DNA from: Labilibaculum manganireducens
GTDB taxonomy: Bacteria > Bacteroidota > Bacteroidia > Bacteroidales > Marinifilaceae
Assembly: GCF_002843385.1 (NCBI RefSeq)
Contig: NZ_MVDE01000004.1
Span: forward strand, 172,693-236,692
DNA: 64,000 nt
Reading direction: 5' to 3'
In this document: in pieces, positions 16,969 through 25,439 of the stretch
How positions within the stretch are numbered: the stretch's first letter is position 1
Layout of the letters: every line of letters begins with the position of its first letter
Notes under the pieces: generated by a model
Told to the model about the DNA's origin: nothing
Databases searched by the model: none
What the model saw: only the letters and a program-made list of their open reading frames with translations
Made by a program: the position numbers and the translations under genes

Positions 16969-18114
16969 ATGTCGTTTGCATCTTTAGGACTATCTTCATC
17001 TTTGCTAAAAGCTCTGGCCGATCAAAATTACAACGAAGCCTACCCTATTCAAAAAGAAGCGATTCCAGCCATTCTTCAAAAAAAAGATGTGTTGGGTATT
17101 GCCAAAACAGGATCGGGAAAAACAGCCAGCTACGTTTTGCCCATATTAACCAACCTTCAGGGAGGAAGTATTTCCAAGAACAGATACATCAAGACATTGG
17201 TATTGGTGCCTACCCGCGAATTGGCTATGCAGGTTTTGGAAGTCTTTCAACAGTTTTCATCTGCCCTCGCCGATCCAATTAAATGCCTGGCCGTACACGG
17301 TGGTGTTTCTATCAATCCGCAGATGAAGGCGATGAATAATGTGGATATTTTGGTTGCCACTCCAGGTCGTTTATTGGAATTGGTAGATTCGAATGCAGTA
17401 CACTTATCGGAAATTGAAGCCTTGGTACTTGACGAAGCAGATAAAATGCTGAATCTGGGTTTTAAAGACGAAATGAACCGCATATTTTCTTTATTGCCTA
17501 AAAAACGTCAAAATCTTTTGTTCTCGGCCACTTTAAGCGATGATGTAAACAACGTAAATCAGGTTCTTTTGAATGAACCAGTGATTATAAAAATAGAGGC
17601 TGAAGAAAATACGCTTGATTTAATCGATCAGATAGCCTACTCGGTTCGCGAAGAAAAAAAAGGGCCGTTGCTTCGGTATATCATTAAGAAAAACAATTTG
17701 GAGCAGGTTCTTGTATTTGTATCATCGGCACACCGGGCTGATGCCGTTGCCTATAAACTAAGCAAAAATGGCATTCAGGCCACCAGTACTCACAGCAAGA
17801 AAAGTCAGGGAGCACGAACCGAAAATTTACGCAAGTTTAAAACCGGCAAGCTTCGTGTTTTGGTTGCCACCGATTTATTAACCCGAGGTATCGATATCGA
17901 ATTTTTACCTTACGTGGTAAATTACGATTTGCCTCGCTCTCCTAAAGATTACATTCACCGAATTGGTAGAACAGGTCGTGCAGAATCGCCGGGAGAAGCC
18001 ATTTCTTTTGTTTCTGAAGAAGATGAACATCACTTTAACGTGATTCAGAAAAAAATGAAAATAAGACTGAACCTTATCAAAAGTGAAGACATCAATTTAA
18101 ATGATTGCAAATAA
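16969..18114 (+). CDS. DEAD-box RNA helicase (RhlE-like)
   Basis: A 381-residue helicase with all core motifs in order: Q motif (AYPIQKEAIPAIL), AKTGSGKT, PTRELAMQV, VATPGR, DEAD, SAT, VLVATDLLTRGIDI and HRIGRTGR. There is almost no C-terminal extension, so it is close to a minimal helicase core, unlike the usual RhlE with a basic tail. Likely roles are ribosome assembly or mRNA turnover. It is followed after 51 nt by a radical SAM gene in the same direction. Confidence 0.93.
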   Translation: MSFASLGLSSSLLKALADQNYNEAYPIQKEAIPAILQKKDVLGIAKTGSGKTASYVLPILTNLQGGSISKNRYIKTLVLVPTRELAMQVLEVFQQFSSALADPIKCLAVHGGVSINPQMKAMNNVDILVATPGRLLELVDSNAVHLSEIEALVLDEADKMLNLGFKDEMNRIFSLLPKKRQNLLFSATLSDDVNNVNQVLLNEPVIIKIEAEENTLDLIDQIAYSVREEKKGPLLRYIIKKNNLEQVLVFVSSAHRADAVAYKLSKNGIQATSTHSKKSQGARTENLRKFKTGKLRVLVATDLLTRGIDIEFLPYVVNYDLPRSPKDYIHRIGRTGRAESPGEAISFVSEEDEHHFNVIQKKMKIRLNLIKSEDINLNDCK

Positions 18115-18165
18115 AGTATTATTCCAAACCAACACAATATCGTCCATTTTAAAAAAGCCAATCAC

Positions 18166-20373
18166 GTGAAAGACCTTTTTCTGGTAACTCCACCTTTTAC
18201 TCAATTAAACACCCCTTATCCGGCAACAGCCTATTTAAAGGGATTTTTAAATGAGAAAAACAGATCTTCCTTTCAAATGGATTTGGGTATTGAAGTAATT
18301 CTGGAACTTTTTTCCAAAGAAGGTTTATCAAAGGTATTTGAAGTCGCTTTTCAGCAAGAGCAGATTATTTCAGAAAATGCGTCAAGAATATACGCCCTGC
18401 GGGAACATTATTTATTGACAATAAACGATGTGGTTTCTTTTCTGCAAGGAAAAAATCAGACTTTGGCACGACAGATATGCACTGATAATTTTCTACCGCA
18501 AGCCTCGCGCTTCAATCAGGTGGAAGATCTGGAATGGGCTTTTGGTTTGATGGGAATGCAGGACAAAGCCAAGCATTTAGCAACCCTTTTTCTGGAAGAT
18601 CTGTCAGATTTTATTACCGAATGCATCGATGAGAATTTTGGATTTAGCCGATATGCCGAACGATTGGGCCGAAGTGCATCTACCTTCGACCAATTGCAGG
18701 AACATTTGCAGGAAGAGTTAAGCTATATCGATAAACTAAGCATTAAGATACTTGCCAGGCAAATAAACATTCAAAATCCTAAACTGGTTTGCTTTTCGGT
18801 TCCTTTCCCCGGAAATTTATACAGTGCCTTTCGTTGTGCTCAGTTCATTAAAAAAGAATATCCTGCCATTAAAATTGTAATGGGCGGCGGATTTCCAAAT
18901 ACCGAATTAAGAAGTGTGAACGACCCCAGAGTCTTCAATTTCGTTGACTATATTACATTGGATGACGGTGAATTGCCCTTGGAACTTTTGGCAAATCATG
19001 TACTAAATCCGCTTAGCGAAACACCTGCATTAAAACGAACTTTTGAGCGGATAAGCGGCGAAGTAAAATACAACAATTCTTCTCCCATTCAGGATTACAA
19101 ACAACATGAATTGGGTACACCCGACGACTCCGATCTTTTGCTCGGCAAATACATTTCGGTAATTGAGATTGCCAACCCCATGCACAGTTTGTGGAGCGAT
19201 GGACGATGGAATAAATTAACCATGGCACACGGTTGCTACTGGGGCAAATGTACCTTTTGCGATGGCTCACTGAATTACATCAAATATTTTGAACCTATTG
19301 CAGCCAAAGTGCTGGCAGACAGAATTGAAAAAATTGCGGCACAAACCGGAGAAAAAGGCTTTCATTTTGTAGATGAAGCTGCACCTCCGGCATTAATGAA
19401 AGCTCTCGCCATCGAGATCATTAAGCGCAATTTAAACATTACCTGGTGGACAAATGTCCGTTTCGAAAAGAGCTTCACCAAAGATCTTTGTTTGTTGCTG
19501 AAAGCTTCGGGTTGCATTGCCGTTTCGGGCGGACTGGAAGTTGCCTCCGATCGATTGTTAAAATTGATCAATAAAGGAGTCACTCTGAAACAGGTCGCTC
19601 GGGTTACCAACAATTTCACCGAAACGGGAATCATGGTTCATGCCTATTTGATGTATGGATTTCCGTCGCAAACTGTGCAGGAAACCATCGACAGTCTGGA
19701 AGTGGTCCGGCAAATATTCGAATTGGGGATTGTGCAATCGGCCTTTTGGCATCAGTTTGCATTAACGGCTCACAGTCCTGTCGGCTTAAATCCATCAGCT
19801 TACGGCATTACACCCAAGTACAATAAAATTTCATTCGCCAATAACGATATTCAATTTACCGACAAAACGGGAATCGATCACGATCTGTTTAGCTACGGAT
19901 TAAAGAAATCGCTCTACAACTACATGCACGGACTGGGCTTTGAAATTCCTTTGCAGAATTGGTTCGACGATGTACCATCCGGTTTTAGAATTCCGAAAAC
20001 CAGTATCAGACAGGATTTTATTCAAACCTGTCTGGAAACTGTCGAATACAGCACTCCAAAAGATTCAGCAAAACCATTATGGCTGGGAGGCGAACCGGAA
20101 ATAGTGACCATCACAAAATCGAAAAAAGGCAGAAGCTGGGAGCTTTACAAAATGTGTTTTCATGAAAAGACAGATAGCTTCGAAATATCGCTCGAAAAAG
20201 AAAAAGGAGATTGGTTGCTTGATGTACTGAAAAAAATATCCGTAAAGGAAGAAAACACACTTACTTTAGCGGCTTTAAAAGTAGATTTTGAGAATCATTT
20301 TCAAGATTTTGAATTATTTTGGTATTCGAAACCAATGAATCAATTACGGGAATATTCTTTGCTGATTTTGTAA
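18166..20373 (+). CDS. B12-binding-type radical SAM protein with CX4CX2C cluster motif
   Basis: A 735-residue protein that starts with GTG. The N-terminal half has a cobalamin-binding-like Rossmann region (LVTPPFTQLNTPYPATAYLK; later IVMGGGFPNTELR), though no DxHxxG cobalamin ligand is visible. The radical SAM core begins HGCYWGKCTFCDG, where the first two cysteines are four residues apart rather than three, and GLEVASDRLL is typical of the core's later strands. The C-terminal 130 residues are unassigned. Substrate is unknown. Such proteins act on nucleic acids, lipids or peptides. No precursor peptide is adjacent. Confidence 0.78.
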   Translation: MKDLFLVTPPFTQLNTPYPATAYLKGFLNEKNRSSFQMDLGIEVILELFSKEGLSKVFEVAFQQEQIISENASRIYALREHYLLTINDVVSFLQGKNQTLARQICTDNFLPQASRFNQVEDLEWAFGLMGMQDKAKHLATLFLEDLSDFITECIDENFGFSRYAERLGRSASTFDQLQEHLQEELSYIDKLSIKILARQINIQNPKLVCFSVPFPGNLYSAFRCAQFIKKEYPAIKIVMGGGFPNTELRSVNDPRVFNFVDYITLDDGELPLELLANHVLNPLSETPALKRTFERISGEVKYNNSSPIQDYKQHELGTPDDSDLLLGKYISVIEIANPMHSLWSDGRWNKLTMAHGCYWGKCTFCDGSLNYIKYFEPIAAKVLADRIEKIAAQTGEKGFHFVDEAAPPALMKALAIEIIKRNLNITWWTNVRFEKSFTKDLCLLLKASGCIAVSGGLEVASDRLLKLINKGVTLKQVARVTNNFTETGIMVHAYLMYGFPSQTVQETIDSLEVVRQIFELGIVQSAFWHQFALTAHSPVGLNPSAYGITPKYNKISFANNDIQFTDKTGIDHDLFSYGLKKSLYNYMHGLGFEIPLQNWFDDVPSGFRIPKTSIRQDFIQTCLETVEYSTPKDSAKPLWLGGEPEIVTITKSKKGRSWELYKMCFHEKTDSFEISLEKEKGDWLLDVLKKISVKEENTLTLAALKVDFENHFQDFELFWYSKPMNQLREYSLLIL

Positions 20374-20376
20374 TTA

Positions 20377-20432
20377 GTATAGAGTAAAGAGTACAGAGTA
20401 ATTAGTACAGGATAATTAGTACAGGGTAAATA
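20377..20432 (+). repeat. Four tandem 14-bp repeats
   Basis: Units GTATAGAGTAAAGA, GTACAGAGTAATTA, GTACAGGATAATTA and GTACAGGGTAAATA follow each other without gaps and end 6 nt before the ATG of the VF530-like gene. Such minisatellites can vary in copy number and so change leader length. Confidence 0.85.
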
Positions 20433-20438
20433 GTTAAT

Positions 20439-20687
20439 ATGGAATCAAACGAAAATAATACAACCAACAGAGAGCAGGTAAATAATCCCTTGCACGGCGT
20501 TAAACTGTCTGATATATTGGAATTTTTGGTGGCTTATTATGGCTGGGAAGAATTGGGAAGCATGATTAAAATAAACTGCTTTACCAGCGATCCTTCCATT
20601 AAATCGAGCCTGAAGTTTCTGAGAAAAACACCATGGGCACGCGAAAAGGTGGAAGGTCTTTACCTGAAGTGTGTGCGAAAACACTAA
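20439..20687 (+). CDS. VF530-family DNA-binding protein
   Basis: An 82-residue protein. After an acidic, Asn-rich start comes the VF530/DUF2132 domain: [25 protein letters not shown], and [20 protein letters not shown], ending in the R/K-rich VEGLYLK. The family name comes from a structural study, and members are proposed to bind DNA. Its biological role is undefined. The frame of the following methyltransferase overlaps its end only if an early ATG is used. Confidence 0.82.
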   Translation: MESNENNTTNREQVNNPLHGVKLSDILEFLVAYYGWEELGSMIKINCFTSDPSIKSSLKFLRKTPWAREKVEGLYLKCVRKH

Positions 20688-20718
20688 ACACAGCACTAAT
20701 CCTGTAAAGTTGATTAAC

Positions 20719-21351
20719 ATGCAGCATCAATGTCCTCTTTGTAACAACAATGCGAAGCTTTTTTATAAAACAGAAAATCGCATTCATTATCAATGCAATA
20801 CTTGCTTTGGTATATTTGCCAATGCAAACTCAAGACCCAGCCAAAATGTTGAAAAAAAGCACTATCAGCAGCACAATAATGATATTGATGACAAGGGATA
20901 TCAAAAGTTCGTCTCTCCCATTACCAATTCCGTTCGCCGGGATTTTACTGCAAATCATAAAGGCCTCGATTTTGGTGCAGGCACAGGTCCTGTAATTTCC
21001 AAAGTGCTGACAGATCATGGTTTTTCCATTGCACCCTACGATCCTTACTTTCACAACTACCCCGAATTACTGGAAGAACAATACGATTACATCGCCTCCT
21101 GCGAGGTGATAGAGCATTTCTTTGATCCCCGAAAGGAATTTACTTTGCTTCGAAAACTATTGACACCCCGGGGAAAGTTGTACTGCATGACTCACCTTTA
21201 CGATGAAAACATCGATTTTGAAAATTGGTATTACAAAAACGATCCCACTCACGTATTCATCTATCAGAAACAAACATTTGAATGGATTCGAAAAGAATTT
21301 GGATTTTCTGATCTGCAAATTGATGATCGATTAATCGTGTTTTCGATTTAA
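20719..21351 (+). CDS. Class I SAM methyltransferase with N-terminal zinc ribbon
   Basis: A 210-residue protein starting at 20719 (MQHQCPLC); an ATG 48 nt upstream would add unrelated residues. The N-terminus has a four-cysteine ribbon, CPLCNNN and CNTCFG. The SAM-binding loop is GLDFGAGTGPVI, with the acidic residue in YDYIASCEVIEHF. It resembles the Methyltransf_23 group that modifies small molecules or glycans. It is the last gene of a short same-strand run. Substrate is unknown. Confidence 0.84.
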   Translation: MQHQCPLCNNNAKLFYKTENRIHYQCNTCFGIFANANSRPSQNVEKKHYQQHNNDIDDKGYQKFVSPITNSVRRDFTANHKGLDFGAGTGPVISKVLTDHGFSIAPYDPYFHNYPELLEEQYDYIASCEVIEHFFDPRKEFTLLRKLLTPRGKLYCMTHLYDENIDFENWYYKNDPTHVFIYQKQTFEWIRKEFGFSDLQIDDRLIVFSI

Positions 21352-21393
21352 AAAGCACAAATACTAGTTATCCCCTGAAAAGTTCATCTTACG

Positions 21394-21743
21394 TATAGTC
21401 AGGATATAACATGGTAGAATTTTTAAATATTATCACCACAAAGGAACTCTAAGTGCATCACAAAGATCTCAAAGAAAATTAAACGCTAAAGAATTCTTAT
21501 ACCTCTGTGATTCTCCGTGTTCTCCGTGGTGAAAAAATCTGCAATTTGATAATTTATTACTCGAAATCAATCTAGTCATAACCTCACAAGTCCGGCTTGC
21601 CTATAGTCAGGATATAACATGGTAGAATTTTTAAATATTATCACCACAAAGGAACTCCAAGTACCTCACAAAGATCTCAAAGAAAATTAAACGCTAAAGA
21701 ATTCTTATTCCTCTGTGATTCTCCGTGTTCCCTGTGGTGAAAA
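21394..21743. repeat. Two direct repeats of about 140 bp, period 208 bp
   Basis: Copies at 21394-21535 and 21602-21743 begin TATAGTCAGGATATAACATG and end CTCCGTGTTCTCCGTGGTG or close variants. Each carries CACCACAAAGGAACT near the left and an inverted-like CCGTGGTG at the right. There is no coding content. It is the same style of repeat as the array at 31.5 kb, but a different sequence. Confidence 0.85.
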
Positions 21744-21893
21744 TTCCATCACGAAATGCCGCAAAGAAAAAAAGCTCACTATGTAATTCTATCCATAGCC
21801 AAACAAGCCTGAATACAAAACATCAAACTCTGTTGCACATATTATGAATAGATTAACTACCTTTTCAGAACAATTAATCCTAAGGCCAAGGCC

Positions 21894-22358
21894 ATGATCT
21901 TACAATACACAACAGGAAAACTGCCTCCCAATTTCTTTATGTTGGGTGTTATTTTATTACTGATAGGCATGCTGGCAATAATTATGTCTGAATTTGCAGG
22001 CCTTGCGGCTATTATTTTGTCTATCCCCTTACTATTTATCCGAACAGGCATTTTAATTGATAATAAAGAGAAACGGATCAAAAAATACATCGGTCTGTTT
22101 GCATACAAAACAGGGAAATGGGAAAGTATCGCCCAAATTCACCACCTCCAAATTATCCGGGTACGCCAAACTACAGGAATGGCTGTTCTCTCCATCACCC
22201 GAAACGATACCAATGTTGTTTACAAACTGTTGGCCGTTTTGCCCAACGAAAATATTGAACTGTTATCAGGAGAAGGACGCTTTATTGGTGAAGCGGCAAG
22301 CGATATTTCCAATCAATTGAATACAGAAGTTTTAGAACCTGCAAGCGGAATTAAATAA
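21894..22358 (+). CDS. Small membrane protein of unknown function
   Basis: A 154-residue protein with two or three hydrophobic segments in the first 50 residues, then a soluble part with alternating strands (KYIGLFAYKTGKWESI, MAVLSITR) that looks like a PH-type domain of bacterial membrane proteins. I do not recognise a family by motif. It stands alone between repeat regions. Coding character is plausible (normal codon use, sensible hydropathy), but expression is unproven. Confidence 0.6.
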   Translation: MILQYTTGKLPPNFFMLGVILLLIGMLAIIMSEFAGLAAIILSIPLLFIRTGILIDNKEKRIKKYIGLFAYKTGKWESIAQIHHLQIIRVRQTTGMAVLSITRNDTNVVYKLLAVLPNENIELLSGEGRFIGEAASDISNQLNTEVLEPASGIK

Positions 22359-22388
22359 AAGCATTGCAGATAAATTCCTGATGATTAC

Positions 22389-22488
22389 TTATGCCAATTT
22401 AATTTCAAAACAGACTTTACTTAAAATGAATTAATTTTTAGCTGTATCGAGGCAAAAAAGTAAAGCACAGCCATGTTACGATGCATCT
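22389..22488. repeat. Inverted repeat arm A (partner at 30019-30117)
   Basis: About 100 bp that recur as the reverse complement at 30019-30117. The inner 66 bp (22423-22488) are identical, and the outer part has a few substitutions and one indel. The arm includes AGCTGTATCGAGGCAAAAAA and ends ACGATGCATCT. The surrounding 70 bp is itself an imperfect palindrome. Confidence 0.9.
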
Positions 22489-22513
22489 CTGCTTTTGCCA
22501 GACAATATCCTGA

Positions 22514-22825
22514 ACCTTTAAAAAAGCAATTCTATTTGATACCACCAAAACCGACCGCTCACAACAGCTGGCGCGCGGGCTTTTCGACCTGTTGAACAAG
22601 GTTGACGGCGTAAAAAACAGCAAAAACGGACCGGAAAAGCTGATGCGCGACAGAGCCTGCACCTACCTGAAACAATTGGTCGACGAAATTCGTGCCTATG
22701 GCAAGTACGCCTTCTGGAACGACAAAGAGAAACAAAAGAGGTATTCGAGTGAGTATCAAAAAAAGGTTTACAAGAAATACACTGAGGCAAAAGCAAGTGA
22801 AAAAATGCCAAAACCACTACAATAG
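22514..22825 (+). pseudogene. Fragment of an uncharacterised protein gene (C-terminal part)
   Basis: An open frame of about 103 codons runs from after a stop (22511-22513) to a TAG at 22823, with no ATG near its beginning. The translation has LFDTTKTDRSQQLARGLFDL and RACTYLKQLVDEIRAYGKYA, reminiscent of a Bacteroidota hypothetical family with a conserved TYLK..VDEIR region. It is more GC-rich than its surroundings. It begins just inside inverted-repeat arm A, as if cut by it. I treat it as a truncated remnant. Confidence 0.55.
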
Positions 22826-22986
22826 TTGACTTGTTTACCAATAGGAGCACTTTTTTACCAATAGGAGTTAATTTTTGCCAATAGATTAGAATTGCCAAGC
22901 AATAGAATATAATTTATTCCAATAGGAATAGTAATTATCACAATAGACATATAAAGAATGCCGATAGCAATTCAAGCAACTGGAAT
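22820..22986 (+). repeat. Degenerate repeat: CAATAG box every 19-21 bp, eight units
   Basis: CAATAG occurs at 22820, 22839, 22859, 22879, 22900, 22920 and 22941, then CGATAG at 22962. The spacing is 19, 20, 20, 20-21, 20, 21 and 21, with several units extended to CCAATAGGA. The period is not a multiple of three. It resembles a worn iteron-like or protein-binding array. Confidence 0.75.
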
Positions 22987-23028
22987 CATTTTTTTTTAAT
23001 TACTGCATACAACTGAAGAAAAGGAAAT

Positions 23029-23062
23029 ACCCCGAGCGAGAGCTTGGGGTGTTTTTTTTATT
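23029..23062 (+). terminator. Intrinsic terminator-like hairpin
   Basis: CCCCGAGC pairs with GCTTGGGG around GAGA, followed by GTTTTTTTTATTTT. It is a good Rho-independent terminator on the + strand, although no intact gene lies just upstream. It would end a transcript passing through the gene fragment and CAATAG array. Confidence 0.7.
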
Positions 23063-23173
23063 TTGCATGATAAGGCAAAAAGATCAGCTTATTTCCTGTT
23101 TATTTAATTTGATTCTGCTTTGCTAAACAATATTCATTTTATAATTTAGTAAACCTTTAACAAGAGCATGTAA

Positions 23174-23406
23174 ATGAGCACAAAAATCCACCTATCGGCC
23201 AATACGCATCGCAGTAAAGAAATTGCAGCCATTCACTTTGACTACGAATTTGTGAGTTTATTGAAGAAGAACTTCCTCATTGTTTCGAGTCAAACAAAAA
23301 GTGCTGGTGGATAGTCCGGAAAGATTTTGATTACAAGAAATTTAAGGAGGTATTCTCAACTATTGAAATCGGTAAAGGAGAAGCATTTGTAAAGAGAATC
23401 AAATAA
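23174..23406 (+). pseudogene. Decayed N-terminus of a tyrosine recombinase
   Basis: The first frame gives MSTKIHLSANTHRSKEIAAI then HFDYEF; after a frameshift near 23255-23265 the reading continues as CFESNKKCWWIVRKDFDYKK and ends at TAA 23406. The pattern (short strand, HR.KE.IAIHFDY, then a Trp-rich strand) is the N-terminal arm-binding region of Bacteroidota tyrosine recombinases. The catalytic domain is absent. It is a remnant of an integrated element. Confidence 0.62.
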
Positions 23407-23484
23407 AAACGTTTGGTAACAACAAGGCAAAAGACTAATTGAACAACAAGATAATGTATTGTCTAATCAATTAACTTGAAAGAA

Positions 23485-24321
23485 ATGAAAAAAATAAAAA
23501 TAATAATTTTACTTGTATTAAGTTCAACAATTGGTTTTTGTCAAAGCTTTTCAAGAGCATGGGTAACGGATTCTCTATTTTGCAAACCAGAATCAGCACT
23601 TTATGACAATTCAAGACAAATCATTTATGTATCAAATATTAACGGTAAATATCTTGCAAAGGATGGAAATGGGTTTATTTCCAGAATCAAAACAAATGGT
23701 GAAATTGATTCTTTAAAATGGGTAGAAGGGTTAGATAATCCACAAGGCATGGGTTTATATAAGAACAAATTGTATGTGGCAGATATTAACCGAGTTGTTC
23801 AGATAAATACGGTTACTGCTAAAATTGAAAATGTATTTGTGGTTGATAGTGCGAAATTTTTTAATGATATCGCATCTGATTCAAATGGTGATATTTACAT
23901 TTCTGATTGTTTTGGGAATAAGATTTATAAAATATCAGATGGAAAAATAAAAGTATGGCTTGATGATAATTTTCTTTCAGGTTCCAATGGATTATTATGT
24001 ACGAACGATGATGTTTTATTGCTGAATATGAATGACAAAACCGCATATGCTATAAATAAATTAACTAAAAAATATAACAAAATCTTTAGTGGAATTGATA
24101 ATTTAGATGGTATTGTTAGTGATAGCAGTAGTGGATTTTTTGTGTCTGGAGCCTGGCAAGGACAGATATTTCATATTGATTCGTATGGTGATAAAAAGTT
24201 AATTATTGATTTAGGAAAAGAAAAAATCATTACAGCAGACATTGAATATATTGCCAATGAAAAGCTATTAATAATACCAACCTTATATAAAACAGTGATT
24301 GGATATAAACTGACTAAATAG
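23485..24321 (+). CDS. Secreted SMP-30/NHL-like beta-propeller protein
   Basis: A 278-residue protein starting at the ATG at 23485 (a TTG 9 nt upstream is possible). Residues 1-20 are a signal peptide (basic start, LLVLSSTIGFCQ). The rest has repeated blade-like segments such as PESALYDNSRQIIYVSNING, GMGLYKNKLYVADI, DIYISDCFGNKIYKI and GIVSDSSSGFFVSGA, like SMP-30/gluconolactonase or NHL-type propellers. No lactonase metal site could be confirmed. It is a cargo gene next to a recombinase remnant. Function is unknown. Confidence 0.75.
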   Translation: MKKIKIIILLVLSSTIGFCQSFSRAWVTDSLFCKPESALYDNSRQIIYVSNINGKYLAKDGNGFISRIKTNGEIDSLKWVEGLDNPQGMGLYKNKLYVADINRVVQINTVTAKIENVFVVDSAKFFNDIASDSNGDIYISDCFGNKIYKISDGKIKVWLDDNFLSGSNGLLCTNDDVLLLNMNDKTAYAINKLTKKYNKIFSGIDNLDGIVSDSSSGFFVSGAWQGQIFHIDSYGDKKLIIDLGKEKIITADIEYIANEKLLIIPTLYKTVIGYKLTK

Positions 24322-24372
24322 TGTACAATGCCCAGTTGCCAACATGCGTAGTAAAACATTAAAAAAATAGGA

Positions 24373-24870
24373 ATGATAATTAAAAGTGACGAGAAAAAAG
24401 ATTTTGACACCATCTATGAAATAATCAATGATGCCTCAATTGCCTACAAAGGAATTATTCCAACCGATAGATGGAAAGAACCTTATATGTCAAAAGAAGA
24501 ATTAGAAACACAGATAAAAGAAGGTGTGGAATTTTGGAATTACAAAGAAAACAATAAAATTTTGGGTGTAATGGGAATACAGTTAAAAACAGATGTAACC
24601 CTAATTCGACACGCTTATGTTAGAACTTCTGCAAGACAGAAAGGAATTGGAGGAAAATTATTGAAGCATTTAATTGATAAAGCGGAAACACCTATTTTAA
24701 TTGGAACTTGGGCAGATGCATCTTGGGCTATTAATTTCTATAAAAAGCATAATTTTAGAATTTTATCGATTGAAGAAAAAAATAGGTTGTTGAAAAGCTA
24801 TTGGTCAATACCCAAAAGACAAGTTGAAACGTCTTTAGTTTTAGCAAGTAATGATTGGAAAAGTAATTGA
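24373..24870 (+). CDS. GNAT family N-acetyltransferase
   Basis: A 165-residue acetyltransferase. Motif A is VRTSARQKGIGGKLLKHLID (acetyl-CoA pyrophosphate loop RQKGIGGKLL). The downstream ASWAINFYKKHNFRIL is the usual GNAT strand-helix with Tyr. N-terminal FDTIYEIINDASIAYKG fits the family start. Substrate is not evident. It lies 51 nt after the propeller gene but is probably an independent cargo gene. Confidence 0.86.
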   Translation: MIIKSDEKKDFDTIYEIINDASIAYKGIIPTDRWKEPYMSKEELETQIKEGVEFWNYKENNKILGVMGIQLKTDVTLIRHAYVRTSARQKGIGGKLLKHLIDKAETPILIGTWADASWAINFYKKHNFRILSIEEKNRLLKSYWSIPKRQVETSLVLASNDWKSN

Positions 24871-24902
24871 CATTAGTAGTATTCTTAAAAAAAACGTTTT
24901 AC

Positions 24903-25022
24903 AGTCGAGTGGGCCATGGGAATTTGACTTCGTCGATTTTCAATTCACCCCTAACTTCTCACAGAACCGTATCCCGAAAAAAAATCGGGACAGGCAGTAA
25001 ATCTCTCAATTCATACGGCTCT
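24903..25022 (-). mobile_element. Group II intron 3' remnant (domains V-VI)
   Basis: Read on the minus strand, GAGCCGTATGAATTGAGAGA opens a domain-V-like hairpin that closes with TACGGTTCTGTGAGAAG, followed by a domain-VI-like stem, GGGGTGAATT ... AAATTCCC, and a CACTCGACT end as in bacterial group II introns. The domain V loop carries an extra hairpin, TCCCGATTTTTTTTCGGGA. No intron-encoded reverse transcriptase is nearby, so this is a fragment and cannot splice alone. Confidence 0.6.
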
Positions 25023-25439
25023 TATTATGCAGTCAATTCAATTTTAGGTTAACTGATAATTCAATGTCCAATGATAAAATAGATTGGGATAGCAATTTCT
25101 AAAGGTGTTCGTGGTCTCACTGTCGCTCGGCACCAATTCTTTTCAGATACCACCAATTGATAAAAATGACTCAAACAAGAACCTCAATTCTATTTCCAAA
25201 TAAAAGGATTTTCAATTTTTATGTATCCTTAAAATCACTATATTTAAGATTTAGTTAAGCAGTTTGATGAGTTTTTAGACAAACTGATGTTCTGGGCAAG
25301 TCGAACAAGACAAAGGTTAAGAATGGGCTACCACGTGAATATAAAAAAAAGAAATAATTTCTGCAAAAGGTTTATGTTTTCTGCTTTTTGAAGAGATTGA
25401 TTTAGAAGTTCAACTCAATTAAAATTAGGAGGAAAAATT
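25023..25439. other. Upstream region of the radical SAM RiPP locus
   Basis: No gene is recognised between the intron remnant and the precursor gene. It should contain the RiPP promoter, but I see no clean TAnnTTTG. A partial inverted structure, GGTG ... CACC, lies at about 25101-25133. Confidence 0.4.
25427..25432 (+). promoter_or_regulatory. Perfect Shine-Dalgarno site for the RiPP precursor
   Basis: AGGAGG lies 7 nt before the ATG at 25440. Genes of this window, like most Bacteroidota genes, largely lack such sites, so this one suggests strong translation of the precursor, a foreign origin, or both. Confidence 0.75.

Noticed and set aside
22592..22825. Intact small gene starting with TTG at 22592
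   Set aside because: The frame continues upstream to 22514 with a good family-like pattern and no start codon, so a truncated remnant fits better.
22820..22986. CAATAG array as a CRISPR array
   Set aside because: The repeat is only about 6-9 bp within a 20-bp period, without long identical repeats, unique spacers or cas genes.
24871..25052. A 61-codon frame at 24867-25052 as a gene
   Set aside because: It runs antisense over the group II intron remnant and has no coding character or start context.
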